From assembly GCA_020636135.1 (NCBI GenBank), contig JACJYK010000002.1, positions 639,501-703,500 on the forward strand: a DNA stretch of 64,000 bases. Reading direction: 5' to 3'. How positions within the stretch are numbered: position 1 is the first letter of the stretch; every line of letters starts with the position of its first letter. Shown in pieces: positions 7,878 through 16,914 of the stretch. The position numbers and the translations under genes are program-made. The stretch comes from Lewinellaceae bacterium (GTDB taxonomy: Bacteria; Bacteroidota; Bacteroidia; Chitinophagales; Saprospiraceae). The notes beneath the pieces were generated by a model that saw only the letters and a list, made by a program, of their open reading frames with translations, was not told where the DNA came from and did not search any database.

Positions 7878-9230
7878 TTAATGATTTTTTTTCTGACCGA
7901 AATCAAAGTTTTCCAGGAAGCGGGTATGGAAGTTGCCGTTACGGAAATCTTCGTTTTTCATCAGTTTCTGGTGGAATGGTACGGTTGTCTTGATACCCTC
8001 AATGATAAATTCATCGAGCGCCCGTTCCATTTTGGTGATGCATTCTTCCCGGGTCTGCGCTTTACAGATCAATTTGGCGATCATGGAGTCGTAGTAGGGT
8101 GGTACGGTATATCCGGCATAGACATGCGTGTCTACACGAACGCCATGGCCTTTGGAACTGTGAAAGCCGGTGATCTTGCCGGGACTGGGCCGGAAATCGT
8201 TGAAAGGATCCTCGGCATTGATCCGGCATTCCATGGCATGCAATTGAGGTATGTAGTTTTTACCGGAGATGGGAATCCCGGCGGCGACTTTGATTTGTTC
8301 TTTGATCAGGTCCCAGTCAATGACCTCCTCGGTCACCGGGTGTTCCACCTGGATGCGGGTATTCATTTCCATAAAATAGAAGTCCCCGTATTTGTCCACC
8401 AGGAATTCGACGGTCCCAACACCTTCGTAGTTGATGGCTTTACCGGCAGCGACGGCGGCATTTCCCATACGCTCGCGGAGCTCAGGCGTCATGAATGGCG
8501 AAGGAGACTCTTCGACCAGTTTCTGGTGGCGGCGCTGGATGCTGCAGTCGCGTTCTGAAAGGTGGGCTACCTTCCCGTATTGGTCGCCGATGATCTGGAA
8601 TTCGATGTGGCGCGGTTCTTCAACGTATTTTTCGATGTACACCCCGTCGTTGCCAAAAGCGGCCTTGGCTTCCTTGCGGGCCATTTCCATCTGGGTCTCA
8701 AATTCTTTTTCGGACCAGACGACACGCATTCCTTTTCCCCCACCACCGGCAGTGGCTTTGATGATGACCGGAAATCCGATTTCCTGGCAGGTTTTCAGAG
8801 CTGATTTAACATCTTTGACCAGGCCTCCGGATCCGGGCACGGTGGGAACACCGGCTTTGATCATGGTTTCTTTGGCGGTGATCTTGTCACCCATCAGGCG
8901 TATCTGTTCCGGAGTGGGGCCGATAAACTTGATGCCGTATTCGATACACATCTCCGCGAAGTCCGAGTTTTCGGCCAGGAAGCCGTAACCGGGATGGACT
9001 GCGTCCGCGTTGGTGATCTCCACCGCTGCCATGATGCGCGGTATGCTCAGATAGGATTCGCTGGACACGGCCGGGCCGATGCATACAGCTTCGTCTGCAA
9101 ATCGCACATGAAGGCTTTCTTTATCCACCGTGGAGTAAATGGCTACCGTTTTGATACCCATCTCTTTGCAGGTGCGGATGATGCGCAGGGCGATTTCCCC
9201 ACGATTCGCTATCAGGATTTTTTTAAACAT
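7878..9230 (-). CDS. accC: Acetyl-CoA carboxylase, biotin carboxylase subunit
   Basis: 450 aa, matching the usual ~449. Start at ATG 9228-9230 (MFKKILIANRGEIALRI), the conserved N-terminus; an 11-codon upstream extension is not conserved-looking. ATP-grasp enzyme: glycine-rich loop KATAGGGGKGMRV, EFLVDKYGDFYFMEMNTRIQVEHPVTE with the E-x-N-x-R catalytic segment. It carboxylates the biotin on AccB, the first half-reaction of malonyl-CoA synthesis in the cytoplasm. It lies 25 bp downstream of accB, as expected for a co-expressed pair. The AccA/AccD carboxyltransferase genes are not in this window. Confidence 0.97.
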   Translation of the reverse strand: MFKKILIANRGEIALRIIRTCKEMGIKTVAIYSTVDKESLHVRFADEAVCIGPAVSSESYLSIPRIMAAVEITNADAVHPGYGFLAENSDFAEMCIEYGIKFIGPTPEQIRLMGDKITAKETMIKAGVPTVPGSGGLVKDVKSALKTCQEIGFPVIIKATAGGGGKGMRVVWSEKEFETQMEMARKEAKAAFGNDGVYIEKYVEEPRHIEFQIIGDQYGKVAHLSERDCSIQRRHQKLVEESPSPFMTPELRERMGNAAVAAGKAINYEGVGTVEFLVDKYGDFYFMEMNTRIQVEHPVTEEVIDWDLIKEQIKVAAGIPISGKNYIPQLHAMECRINAEDPFNDFRPSPGKITGFHSSKGHGVRVDTHVYAGYTVPPYYDSMIAKLICKAQTREECITKMERALDEFIIEGIKTTVPFHQKLMKNEDFRNGNFHTRFLENFDFGQKKNH

Positions 9231-9255
9231 GTGTACCTGGTTTGTCCCCTGCGAA

Positions 9256-9768
9256 CTAGGCATTGGGGTCTACAAGAAACAGTACTTGCTCATACTCTAC
9301 GGGAGAGGCATCATCGACCATGATCTTCACCACTTTGCCTTTTACTTCCGACTCGATCTCATTGAAGAGTTTCATGGCCTCAATGATACAGACTACCTGC
9401 CCGTTGTCGATGGAGTCTCCTACTTTGATGTAGGCCGGTTTCTCCGGTGCCGGAGAGCGGTAGAAGGTCCCTACCATCGGGGATTTTATTTCAACCAGAT
9501 TGGCATTGGAGGCTTCTGCCTCTGTGCCTCCCTGTGCGGCCGGTTCTGCTTTTGCCGGTTGGGCTGGCATTGGAGTCACCGGTGCTTGCTGGACGGCAGG
9601 GATGGAAGACTGGATGGGTATCATGGAAGGAACGACCTCCTTTCTGCTGGACTTTGAAAAACTTTCTGAGCGCAATGTCAGTTCAAAATCACCGTCACGG
9701 AGTTTGAATTCCGAAAGATTGTACCGGTTTACCAGCCGGATCAGTTCCTGTATGTCTTTTGTTGTCAT
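9256..9768 (-). CDS. accB: Acetyl-CoA carboxylase, biotin carboxyl carrier protein
   Basis: 170 aa. N-terminal helix-rich segment, a Pro/Ala-rich mobile linker (about residues 45-90) and a C-terminal biotinyl domain with the motif EAMKL; the biotinylated lysine is K133. It carries carboxybiotin between AccC and the carboxyltransferase. The start lies 7 bp after the efp stop, and accC follows after 25 bp. Confidence 0.97.
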   Translation of the reverse strand: MTTKDIQELIRLVNRYNLSEFKLRDGDFELTLRSESFSKSSRKEVVPSMIPIQSSIPAVQQAPVTPMPAQPAKAEPAAQGGTEAEASNANLVEIKSPMVGTFYRSPAPEKPAYIKVGDSIDNGQVVCIIEAMKLFNEIESEVKGKVVKIMVDDASPVEYEQVLFLVDPNA

Positions 9769-9775
9769 ACGACAA

Positions 9776-10339
9776 TTATTTAGCTCGTTCGATGTAATTA
9801 CCGGTTGCGGTTTCGATCTTCACCTCTTCATCCTGGTCGATGAACAGGGGTACGCGGATCTCCGCCCCGGTCTCAGTGGTTGCCGGCTTGGAGGCATTTG
9901 TTGCGGTATTGCCCTTTAAGCCGGGTTCGGTGTAGGCAATGGTTACGATGAGGTGTTGGGGCAATTCAACCGAAAGCGGCATTTCTTTTTCTGCATGAAA
10001 GAGGATCTCCACCTCACCGCCTTCTTTGAGGAAGCGGGGATAGTCGATCAATTCTTCCTGGACAGCTACCTGTTCGTACGTCTCATTATCCATAAAGTGG
10101 TATCCCAGTTCGTCTTTGTAGAGAAACTGGAATTTACGGCGTTCTACGCGAACGGGAAAGATCTGGTGCCCGGCAGAGAAAGTATTCTCCAACACTTTCC
10201 CAGTCGTCAGGTTTTTGATCTTGGTCCGGACAAATGCGTTGCCTTTTCCGGGTTTCACATGTTGAAATTCTACAATAGTATACAGTTCCCCATTCAACTC
10301 GATACACAATCCATTACGGATATCCGAAGTGTTAGCCAT
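9776..10339 (-). CDS. efp: Translation elongation factor P
   Basis: 187 aa, the family's typical length, with the three beta-barrel domains. Domain I carries HVKPGKGNAF with the tip lysine K32, the position equivalent to the modified Lys34 of E. coli EF-P. It binds between P and E sites to relieve stalling at polyproline. First gene of the run efp-accB-accC-ABC exporter; the efp/acc pairing is a familiar one in Bacteroidota. A TATCTTTG -7 box lies 25 bp upstream of the start codon. Confidence 0.97.
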   Translation of the reverse strand: MANTSDIRNGLCIELNGELYTIVEFQHVKPGKGNAFVRTKIKNLTTGKVLENTFSAGHQIFPVRVERRKFQFLYKDELGYHFMDNETYEQVAVQEELIDYPRFLKEGGEVEILFHAEKEMPLSVELPQHLIVTIAYTEPGLKGNTATNASKPATTETGAEIRVPLFIDQDEEVKIETATGNYIERAK

Positions 10340-10364
10340 ATACGTAGTTCATTTTTTAGCGAGG

Positions 10365-10372
10365 CAAAGATA
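10365..10372 (-). promoter_or_regulatory. -7 promoter element for the efp-accB-accC operon
   Basis: Reads TATCTTTG on the minus strand, a perfect TAnnTTTG, 25 bp before the efp ATG. A clean TTG -33 element is not obvious at the usual 19-20 bp spacing (GTTAAG is the nearest), so only the -7 box is claimed. Confidence 0.55.
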
Positions 10373-10482
10373 AGCACTAGATATTAGATTCTTAACATCA
10401 GACTTCAGACACTGGACAATCAGGGCCGGAAAGCGCTTGATCTGACGTCGTACAATTTATGTCCAACGGCTGTTTACCACAA

Positions 10483-10515
10483 GAAAAAAGGCCCCTTGCC
10501 AGTAGCCAGGGACCT
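10483..10515 (-). terminator. Intrinsic terminator of the thioredoxin-SPOR gene
   Basis: On the minus strand AGGTCCCT...AGGGGCCT forms an 8-bp stem (one G-U pair) around a loop containing GGCTACTGGC, followed by TTTTTTCTTG. It lies about 50 bp after the stop of the minus-strand gene ending at 10568 and separates it from efp. Confidence 0.75.
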
Positions 10516-10567
10516 AAAATCTGTTTTGGGATGAGATTTTCTCTTTCGGAGAATCGGCTTAATTGGT

Positions 10568-11350
10568 TTATTGAACTTCGTTTTGACTTACAGTTTTGAC
10601 GAATCCGTTGATCCCGGATCCTTTCACGACCGTCAGGTATTGGTCGGCGTCACCGCGGTCCGTGAATTTACCTACGACGATTTTGTAGGTTACGACGTCG
10701 GATTGCGGATCTTTCTGATTGATGACTTGAACCGGCTCGCTAAACATTTCTTTCAGTTTTTCCACCTGCTTGAACAAGTTGGTGGCATTCTGATAGACCC
10801 CTACCTGGATGGCAAAGAAAGATGAACTATTGCCGGATTCGCGGTAGGATGCATAAGACGGACGGGGAGCAGATGCTGAAGAGTTCTCGACTTGTCGTGC
10901 AGGTTGTGAGGTTGGTGTTACAGTTGCATTATCACGATGGTCTTTGAGAATCTTCAGCATTTGGCTAGCTGACAGGGACTTTTCGTGCTTTGCCAGCACT
11001 TCCCCTTCCGAATTAAATACAATGACTGTCGGTAAGTACTCGACGTTATATTTTTGTTTCAGGGCATGACCGTCAAAATCTTCGATGTTCACCCGCAGGG
11101 CGATGTATTCATCGTTGATGTAGCCGGCCAGCTTTGGATTGCTGAACGTATTTTCCTGCATCCACTGGCAAGGCTTACACCAGTCTGCATAGAATTCAAT
11201 GAAGTAATACTTCTGTTCGGTACGCGCTTTTTCCTTAGCGGAGAGGAGGCTTCCTTTATAGAATTCTACCGGACCCTCCGTAGTAGTACCTGCTCGCCCC
11301 ATCGTCAGGATTAAGGTGCAGGCGGTGATGATTAACGACAATTTTTTCAT
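10568..11350 (-). CDS. Exported thioredoxin-like protein with C-terminal SPOR domain
   Basis: 260 aa. The ATG at 11348-11350 (MKKLSLIITACTLILTMGRAG) gives a signal peptide; the 8-codon upstream extension is disregarded. A thioredoxin fold with the active site WCKPC (Cys58, Cys61) and cis-Pro segment YLPTVIVF is followed by a Ser/Pro/Ala-rich linker (about 130-170) and a C-terminal SPOR-like domain (FFAIQVGVYQNATN...YKIVVGKFTDRGDADQYL). SPOR domains bind denuded septal peptidoglycan, so a periplasmic thiol-disulfide role localised to the division or cell-wall site is inferred. Not in an operon: terminator downstream, long AT-rich gap upstream. Confidence 0.85.
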   Translation of the reverse strand: MKKLSLIITACTLILTMGRAGTTTEGPVEFYKGSLLSAKEKARTEQKYYFIEFYADWCKPCQWMQENTFSNPKLAGYINDEYIALRVNIEDFDGHALKQKYNVEYLPTVIVFNSEGEVLAKHEKSLSASQMLKILKDHRDNATVTPTSQPARQVENSSASAPRPSYASYRESGNSSSFFAIQVGVYQNATNLFKQVEKLKEMFSEPVQVINQKDPQSDVVTYKIVVGKFTDRGDADQYLTVVKGSGINGFVKTVSQNEVQ

Positions 11351-11608
11351 GGCACAAAAGATTTTATATGACAAGTTTTTTAAAAGTGTAATGCTTTGTT
11401 TTCAGATACTTTAAACATTACAAAAACAGTGCCTATTTATGCCAAAATGTAAACTTTAACTAAAAATTTTATGAGGAGAAATGGGTTGGAATTGCTATTA
11501 ATATATTAAAAATCAAATAGATATACATTTAATAATACATAAATGTTAAAATAATGTAATGTATAAGCAAATTATTTGAGAACCATAAGCCATGCACACG
11601 AAGATATT

Positions 11609-11693
11609 GCCCCTTGAAAGAACGGGTAATTGGGAGCTTTGTAGCGGGGATGAGTAACCCCGTTGTAACCATATAACGCTGGTTGCAAGGGGC
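11609..11693. repeat. Nested REP-like hairpin upstream of fabH
   Basis: Outer arms GCCCCTTG (11609-11616) and CAAGGGGC (11686-11693) enclose an inner hairpin CGGGG-ATGAGTAA-CCCCG (11645-11662) preceded by TTGTAG. The TTGTAGCGG start resembles the CTTGTAGCGGCGG module of the 1.5-4 kb hairpin arrays, so this may be a relative of the same REP family. The rest of the gap 11351-11856 is AT-rich and shows no gene. Confidence 0.6.
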
Positions 11694-11824
11694 CTATTAT
11701 ACGTCCGGGCCAGATCTGTACCTTTCATCCACGGCAAAAACGATCCGTGTGACCGGACTTGTCATGCGACTTCATCATCAGCCATTTGGCCAGCGAATTG
11801 CCATGGGATCAATTGGAGATTTGT

Positions 11825-11832
11825 TACCTTTG
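11825..11832 (+). promoter_or_regulatory. -7 promoter element for fabH
   Basis: TACCTTTG, a perfect TAnnTTTG, 24 bp before the chosen fabH ATG. The -33 region is weak. Supports starting the protein at 11857 and not at the far-upstream TTG. Confidence 0.5.
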
Positions 11833-11856
11833 CCCCTCGTTATAGCAGTTACGTAT

Positions 11857-12846
11857 ATGGTAGCAACTAATGCAGTGATCACCGGAGTTCAGGGTTATGT
11901 ACCGGACTTCGTATTGTCCAATGCGCTCCTGGAAACCATGGTGGACACCAGTGATGAGTGGATCAAATCCCGTACCGGCATCGAAGAACGCCGGATCTTG
12001 AAAGAACCGGGCAAAGCCACCTCGGACATGGCCACCCGCGCAGTGCTAAAACTCCTTGAAAAGACCGGCACCAGTCCGGAGGAGGTCGAATTGCTGATTT
12101 GCGCCACCGTGACGGCGGATATGGTCTTCCCGGATACCGCCAATACCATCTGCGATAAGATCGGCGCCACCAAAGCCTGGGGATTCGATCTGAACGCAGC
12201 TTGTTCAGGATTCCTTTTTGCCCTCTCCACCGGCGCCTCTTTCATCGAGTCCGGACGTTACCGCAAAGTTGTGGTGGTGGGTGCCGATATGATGTCCTCG
12301 ATCATCGATTATACCGACCGGACCACCTGTGTCATCTTTGGCGACGGAGCCGGCGCGGTATTGCTGGAACCAGGCACTTCCGGATTTGGCGTCATCGACT
12401 CGGTATTCCATGGGGATGGTTCCGGTCGCGAATACCTGCATATGCAGGCGGGTGGTTCTTTGCATCCCGCCAGCCATGAGACAGTGGACCAGCGGCAACA
12501 CTACGTTTTCCAGGATGGCAAACCGGTCTTCAAGGCGGCCATCAAAGGCATGACCGAGACGGTACAGGAAGTGCTGCGCCGCAATAACCTGACCACAGAG
12601 GATGTGACCTGGCTGGTACCCCATCAGGCGAATAAACGCATCATCGACGGGGTCGGAAATATGCTGGGCATACCCGCCGAACGGGTGATGGTCAACATCC
12701 AGAAATACGGCAATACCACCGCGGCCACCCTGCCGCTGTGCCTGTGGGACTACGAATCCAGACTGAAACCCGGTGATAACATCATCCTGACTGCCTTCGG
12801 CGGCGGATTTACCTGGGGGGCTACATTGCTCAGGTGGGGGAAATGA
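11857..12846 (+). CDS. fabH: 3-oxoacyl-ACP synthase III (KAS III)
   Basis: 329 aa. The frame is open 58 codons further upstream, but ATG 11857 (MVATNAVITGVQGYVPDFVL) gives the normal FabH N-terminus. The catalytic triad is visible: Cys116 in DLNAACSGF, His256 in VPHQANKRI, Asn286 in YGNTTAAT. It condenses acetyl-CoA (or branched acyl-CoA) with malonyl-ACP to start fatty acid synthesis. Other fab genes are not adjacent. Downstream lies a low-complexity stretch without a clear terminator. Confidence 0.96.
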   Translation: MVATNAVITGVQGYVPDFVLSNALLETMVDTSDEWIKSRTGIEERRILKEPGKATSDMATRAVLKLLEKTGTSPEEVELLICATVTADMVFPDTANTICDKIGATKAWGFDLNAACSGFLFALSTGASFIESGRYRKVVVVGADMMSSIIDYTDRTTCVIFGDGAGAVLLEPGTSGFGVIDSVFHGDGSGREYLHMQAGGSLHPASHETVDQRQHYVFQDGKPVFKAAIKGMTETVQEVLRRNNLTTEDVTWLVPHQANKRIIDGVGNMLGIPAERVMVNIQKYGNTTAATLPLCLWDYESRLKPGDNIILTAFGGGFTWGATLLRWGK

Positions 12847-12852
12847 GATTGG

Positions 12853-13080
12853 GTTAAGGGTGTGAGGTATTAGGTATGAAGTTGCGGGGTAAGAGGTATG
12901 GGGTTTGCGGTATGAGGTGTTGGGTATGGGGTATGCGGTGGATCACCATTAAACCAGCAAAAAACCACAAAACCAAAAAACCACAAAACCGCAATACCAC
13001 AATACCAAAAAACCACAATACCAAAAAAACACACCACATAAACCCTTCAACACGTAAATACGTAAACACGTCCCTTAACA
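12853..13080. repeat. Low-complexity intergenic repeats
   Basis: Two abutting degenerate repeats: a G/T-rich part built on GGTATG(A/G)GGT (about 12858-12945) and an A/C-rich part built on AAAACCACAA / AATACCA (about 12952-13045). Open frames here are by-products of the repeats. No gene or terminator recognised between fabH and the adhesin promoter. Confidence 0.75.
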
Positions 13081-13186
13081 CATTAAATTATTTCACACTG
13101 GCAATATCGCCACCCCCACGTCGTTTTTAGTTCAGATTCTTGGAATCGGATCCCCATTTTAGACAGCAGCTATTAGAACTAGAAGT

Positions 13187-13215
13187 TTGATATCTAATCC
13201 GAACGACTAAATTTG
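13187..13215 (+). promoter_or_regulatory. Bacteroidota-type promoter of the SprB-repeat adhesin gene
   Basis: TTG at 13187-13189 (within GTTTGA), 18 bp spacer, and TAAATTTG at 13208-13215, a full match to TAnnTTTG. The start codon at 13240 is 24 bp downstream of the -7 box. Confidence 0.75.
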
Positions 13216-13239
13216 CATTCTTTTTTGAACAGGGAACGT

Positions 13240-16200
13240 ATGGGAAGGAGGTACACCTTATTAGTATATGTGCTTTTCTTAAGCTTGTGGGCTAAAGCAC
13301 AATTGCCAACGGTGAACATGCAGTTGGGTTGTGGCACCGTGCAGGTAGGAGATATTATCTGTATACCGGTAACGATCAGTGCCGTGGATGGCATCGTCGC
13401 ATCGGAATTTACCATCGCATACAACCAACTGGAATTCGAATTTGTATCGATCAATAATCCTCATCCGGACTTTGATCAACCGCTGGTGGTCAATCCCATT
13501 CAAAGTTTCGGCCGGGTGAAAGTAGCCTGGACGGCACCCGATATCGTCAATGGCTCTACTTTTCAGAATAACGATGTCTTGTTTGAGGTTTGCCTGCGAG
13601 CCAAAGCGCCCGGATCCTATCCCATCGATTTCATCAAGAGTGGGGAACCCCTGTTTCTGGCCTATGGTCCCGCTGGGACAGAGATCATACCAATGGTCCA
13701 GGGCTGTTCCATCCAGGTTACCCCTGCCAGCACGCTGGATGCTTTTTTTCAGGCATGTTATAACACGGGTAATATGCAAGGAACTGTAACCGTAGTTGGC
13801 TTTGGAGGTACACCTCCTTATAATGTTAACTGGACTGGCCCTAAGGATAGTAGTGGTATCATAAACAACCCTGGTGATACATTGAGAATTGGTAAGTTGC
13901 CACAAGGCACTTACACCTTTCATATAGTAGATGCTTCCGGTGCAGATTCTATAAAAATCATTGACTTACCTAATCCTACTTCAGGCGGGGATTTAGAAGC
14001 AAGAATTGATGGCCATGATCCAACGTGTTTTGGAGATTCAAACGGTAGTTTGAGTCTAACAATACTTGGAGGCTCGCCTCCACAATTTTTGGTAGAATGG
14101 TCTACAGGTGAAATTAATTCAAGAAGTCTTAGTGGATTAACTGCTGGAACCTATTCAGTCACAGTGACCGACATTAATGGTTGTACAGCTTCACACTCAT
14201 CTACAATTGGTAAAGATCCAATTCAATATGTCCCAATTAGAAATGATAGTGCAACATGTCTAGGCTTAAGTGATGGATATTTACAAGTTGCTGGAACTGG
14301 TGGAAATTCAACCAACGGTTTTTATGACTTTGAATGGATCGGGGGTACTCCAGTGTCCAATCCGAGGGGGTCTATAACCATTAGGGATGCTGAACCAGGA
14401 TTATATAAAATTCGAATAAGTGATGGAGTATGTGAAGACACATTTGATATCAATGTCGGAGCTAAAATTGATTTTGAGCTTACTGCTATTTACGATACCA
14501 TCAGTTGTTTTGGTATGGATGATGGAGGAGTAACACTAGGTTTGGTACCAATTAAAGGCACACCAACCGGCTCCATCAGTTATTTAATTAAATATCCATT
14601 AGGTCAAACTAGTACAAATAGTAACACTTTCAATAATTTATATGGTGGGACCTATGTCGCTTATGCATTTGATGATGCAGGTTGCAGGGATTCCTTAGTT
14701 TTTAACATGCCTGAACCAGCCTTCTTGGATACGACTCATGTAGATATCATAGGAGAATCTTGTACTTCTCCCGGCAACGGTGAGATTCGACTTTTTATGC
14801 AGGGTGGAACGATGCCTTATAATTACTTATGGAGTAATAATTCGACATCCATGAATGCATCAGGACTTAATGAAGGTCAATACAGTGTGACAGTTACTGA
14901 TGTAAAGGGATGTGAATCCACATTTGGCCCATTTGATGTCACCAGGGACCGCGTCGATTTCACCATCGACACCACTAAAAACATATCCTGCCCCGGAGGT
15001 AATGACGGTGCCTTGGCCGTTGTCACCGGGCCGGGAGTGACCATCGATAACCTGACCTGGAATACCGGGGCCACGTCCAATACCATCCAGAACCTCACCC
15101 CTGGCACGTATCGGGTCACCGTCAATGCCGGTGGCTGCATGAGCACCGACAGTGTCTTGCTGGCGGGACCACCGATGATGAGTCACTCCTTTATCACCAC
15201 CGAGCCTTCATGCGCCGGCGAGTCCAATGGCTCGCTGAGCATTCAGGTGACCGGCGGTACCGGCCCTTATTCGTATTCCTGGTCCAATCCCAATGGCACC
15301 AATAATCCGCTCCTTCCGGCTATACCGGCGGGCGCTTACACCGTATCGGTCACCGATGCCAACAACTGTCCGGTCTATACGGCGGATACCGTCCTGAGTG
15401 AGCCGGCAGCTATGATCCTCACCTTTGCGGAACCGGATAGTACGAGTTGTGCGGGAACCTTGGATGGAGGAGTGCGTGTTTTTGTAACTAATGGATTACC
15501 TGCCTATAACTATTTATGGGATAATGGTTCAACATCAGATCATCCCATGAATCTAAGCGGGGGATGGCATCGGGTAAGTATTACGGATGCAATGAATTGC
15601 AGGCAATTGGATTCATTTCAGATTCTCAGCCCGGACTCGATCCGACTGGATCTGGCCAATTCACTGATCACCGATGTCACCTGCAATGGCCTGGCTAATG
15701 GTAGCGCTACCATCGCCATCCAGGGTGGCAAACCCGGTTATTCGGTGCTGTGGCCGGCATCTTCCACCATCGGAACTTCCCTGACCAATGTGGCGGCCGG
15801 CCGCTACAAAGCGCTGGTACGCGATGCCAACGATTGCCGGGACAGCCTGTTTGTCACCATCCAGCAACCCGATTCTTTGATCGTTGGAGTTGACGCCTCG
15901 GCTACGACCGGCGAGACCTGTGCCGATCAGAATAACGGCCGCATTGCCCTGACCATCACCGGAGGTAATCCGGGTAACCGCACCATCGTTTGGAGCAACG
16001 GCCTGACCGATGCAGAAATAGCCACCGGACTGGATACCGGCCTCTATGTGGTAACGGTGACGGATTCCCGTGGATGTACGGATATGTTGTCGTATCACCT
16101 GGACGGCCCGCTTCCGTTATCCCTTGCTTTTGCTTCCATCGATTCCATACCCTGTTTTGGCGATAAGACCCTGGTCGAATTTGCCAATGTCACCGGCGGT

Positions 16201-16902
16201 AATGAACCCACCAATTACATGTACAGCGTCAACGGTGCGCCTCCGGTAGAAACAACGAATGGAGCCAGCCTGGGTGCCGGCACTTATTCGATCCGCGTCA
16301 CCGATAAGCTGGGATGTTTCCTGGATACCACCCTGGTTTTAGTAGAGCCGGCGGAGATTCAGATCGATCATGGTGGAGACATTGTCATTGATCTTGGAGA
16401 CAGCCTCGTGCTTACACCTGTCGTTACCGGCATGTTCCCCATTGTCGATTACGTCTGGGACCCGATGGATGAACTGAACTGTACCACCCAGGATTGCTCA
16501 TCTGTCCTGTTGGCGCCGAGTACCAATCGCACCTATACCCTGATCGTAACCGACGCCACCGGCTGCATGCAGACCGCTTCCATTCCGGTCAGCGTCCGCC
16601 TGATCCGCCACGTATTTATTCCGAATGCCTTTTCGCCAAATGATGATGGTCGCAACGACCTGTTTCAGGTGTTCACCGGCACCGGTGTCACCGCCATCAA
16701 CTCCATGCGCGTCTTCGACCGCTGGGGTAATGTCCTCTTCGACCGCGAGAACCTGACACCGAGTTTCGGCGGCACTGAAGGTTGGGATGGCCGCGTAAAT
16801 AACCGTGTGATGAATCCAGGTGTTTATGTTTACGTAGTCGATGTTACCTTCCGCGACGGCGCCCGCATCAAATACCGGGGTGATGTGACGTTGATAAGGT
16901 AG
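13240..16902 (+). CDS. Large SprB-repeat surface protein with gliding-motility C-terminal domain (T9SS type B)
   Basis: 1220 aa. ATG 13240 (MGRRYTLLVYVLFLSLWAKAQ) gives a signal peptide; a TTG nine codons upstream overlaps the -7 box and is rejected. After the signal comes a cohesin-like beta domain (about 24-170), then a string of ~75-90-residue SprB-type repeats, each with a 'C.G..NG....GG..PY...W..G' pattern and 'G.Y.VTVTD..GC', up to about residue 1050. The end is a CHU_C-type domain: FIPNAFSPNDDGRNDLF, MRVFDRWGNVLFD, GVYVYVVDVTFRDG...GDVTLIR. Such proteins are exported by T9SS and anchored or moved on the cell surface as adhesins. Base composition changes sharply inside the gene (AT-rich about 13,760-14,940 and 15,450-15,620). 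Confidence 0.9.
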   Translation: MGRRYTLLVYVLFLSLWAKAQLPTVNMQLGCGTVQVGDIICIPVTISAVDGIVASEFTIAYNQLEFEFVSINNPHPDFDQPLVVNPIQSFGRVKVAWTAPDIVNGSTFQNNDVLFEVCLRAKAPGSYPIDFIKSGEPLFLAYGPAGTEIIPMVQGCSIQVTPASTLDAFFQACYNTGNMQGTVTVVGFGGTPPYNVNWTGPKDSSGIINNPGDTLRIGKLPQGTYTFHIVDASGADSIKIIDLPNPTSGGDLEARIDGHDPTCFGDSNGSLSLTILGGSPPQFLVEWSTGEINSRSLSGLTAGTYSVTVTDINGCTASHSSTIGKDPIQYVPIRNDSATCLGLSDGYLQVAGTGGNSTNGFYDFEWIGGTPVSNPRGSITIRDAEPGLYKIRISDGVCEDTFDINVGAKIDFELTAIYDTISCFGMDDGGVTLGLVPIKGTPTGSISYLIKYPLGQTSTNSNTFNNLYGGTYVAYAFDDAGCRDSLVFNMPEPAFLDTTHVDIIGESCTSPGNGEIRLFMQGGTMPYNYLWSNNSTSMNASGLNEGQYSVTVTDVKGCESTFGPFDVTRDRVDFTIDTTKNISCPGGNDGALAVVTGPGVTIDNLTWNTGATSNTIQNLTPGTYRVTVNAGGCMSTDSVLLAGPPMMSHSFITTEPSCAGESNGSLSIQVTGGTGPYSYSWSNPNGTNNPLLPAIPAGAYTVSVTDANNCPVYTADTVLSEPAAMILTFAEPDSTSCAGTLDGGVRVFVTNGLPAYNYLWDNGSTSDHPMNLSGGWHRVSITDAMNCRQLDSFQILSPDSIRLDLANSLITDVTCNGLANGSATIAIQGGKPGYSVLWPASSTIGTSLTNVAAGRYKALVRDANDCRDSLFVTIQQPDSLIVGVDASATTGETCADQNNGRIALTITGGNPGNRTIVWSNGLTDAEIATGLDTGLYVVTVTDSRGCTDMLSYHLDGPLPLSLAFASIDSIPCFGDKTLVEFANVTGGNEPTNYMYSVNGAPPVETTNGASLGAGTYSIRVTDKLGCFLDTTLVLVEPAEIQIDHGGDIVIDLGDSLVLTPVVTGMFPIVDYVWDPMDELNCTTQDCSSVLLAPSTNRTYTLIVTDATGCMQTASIPVSVRLIRHVFIPNAFSPNDDGRNDLFQVFTGTGVTAINSMRVFDRWGNVLFDRENLTPSFGGTEGWDGRVNNRVMNPGVYVYVVDVTFRDGARIKYRGDVTLIR

Positions 16903-16914
16903 AAGGGGTAAAAA

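Noticed and set aside
7881..8988. Plus-strand frames opposite accC
   Set aside because: Shadows of a highly conserved housekeeping gene.
12854..13130. Frames of 75-84 codons on both strands
   Set aside because: Low-complexity repeat DNA translated into biased peptides.
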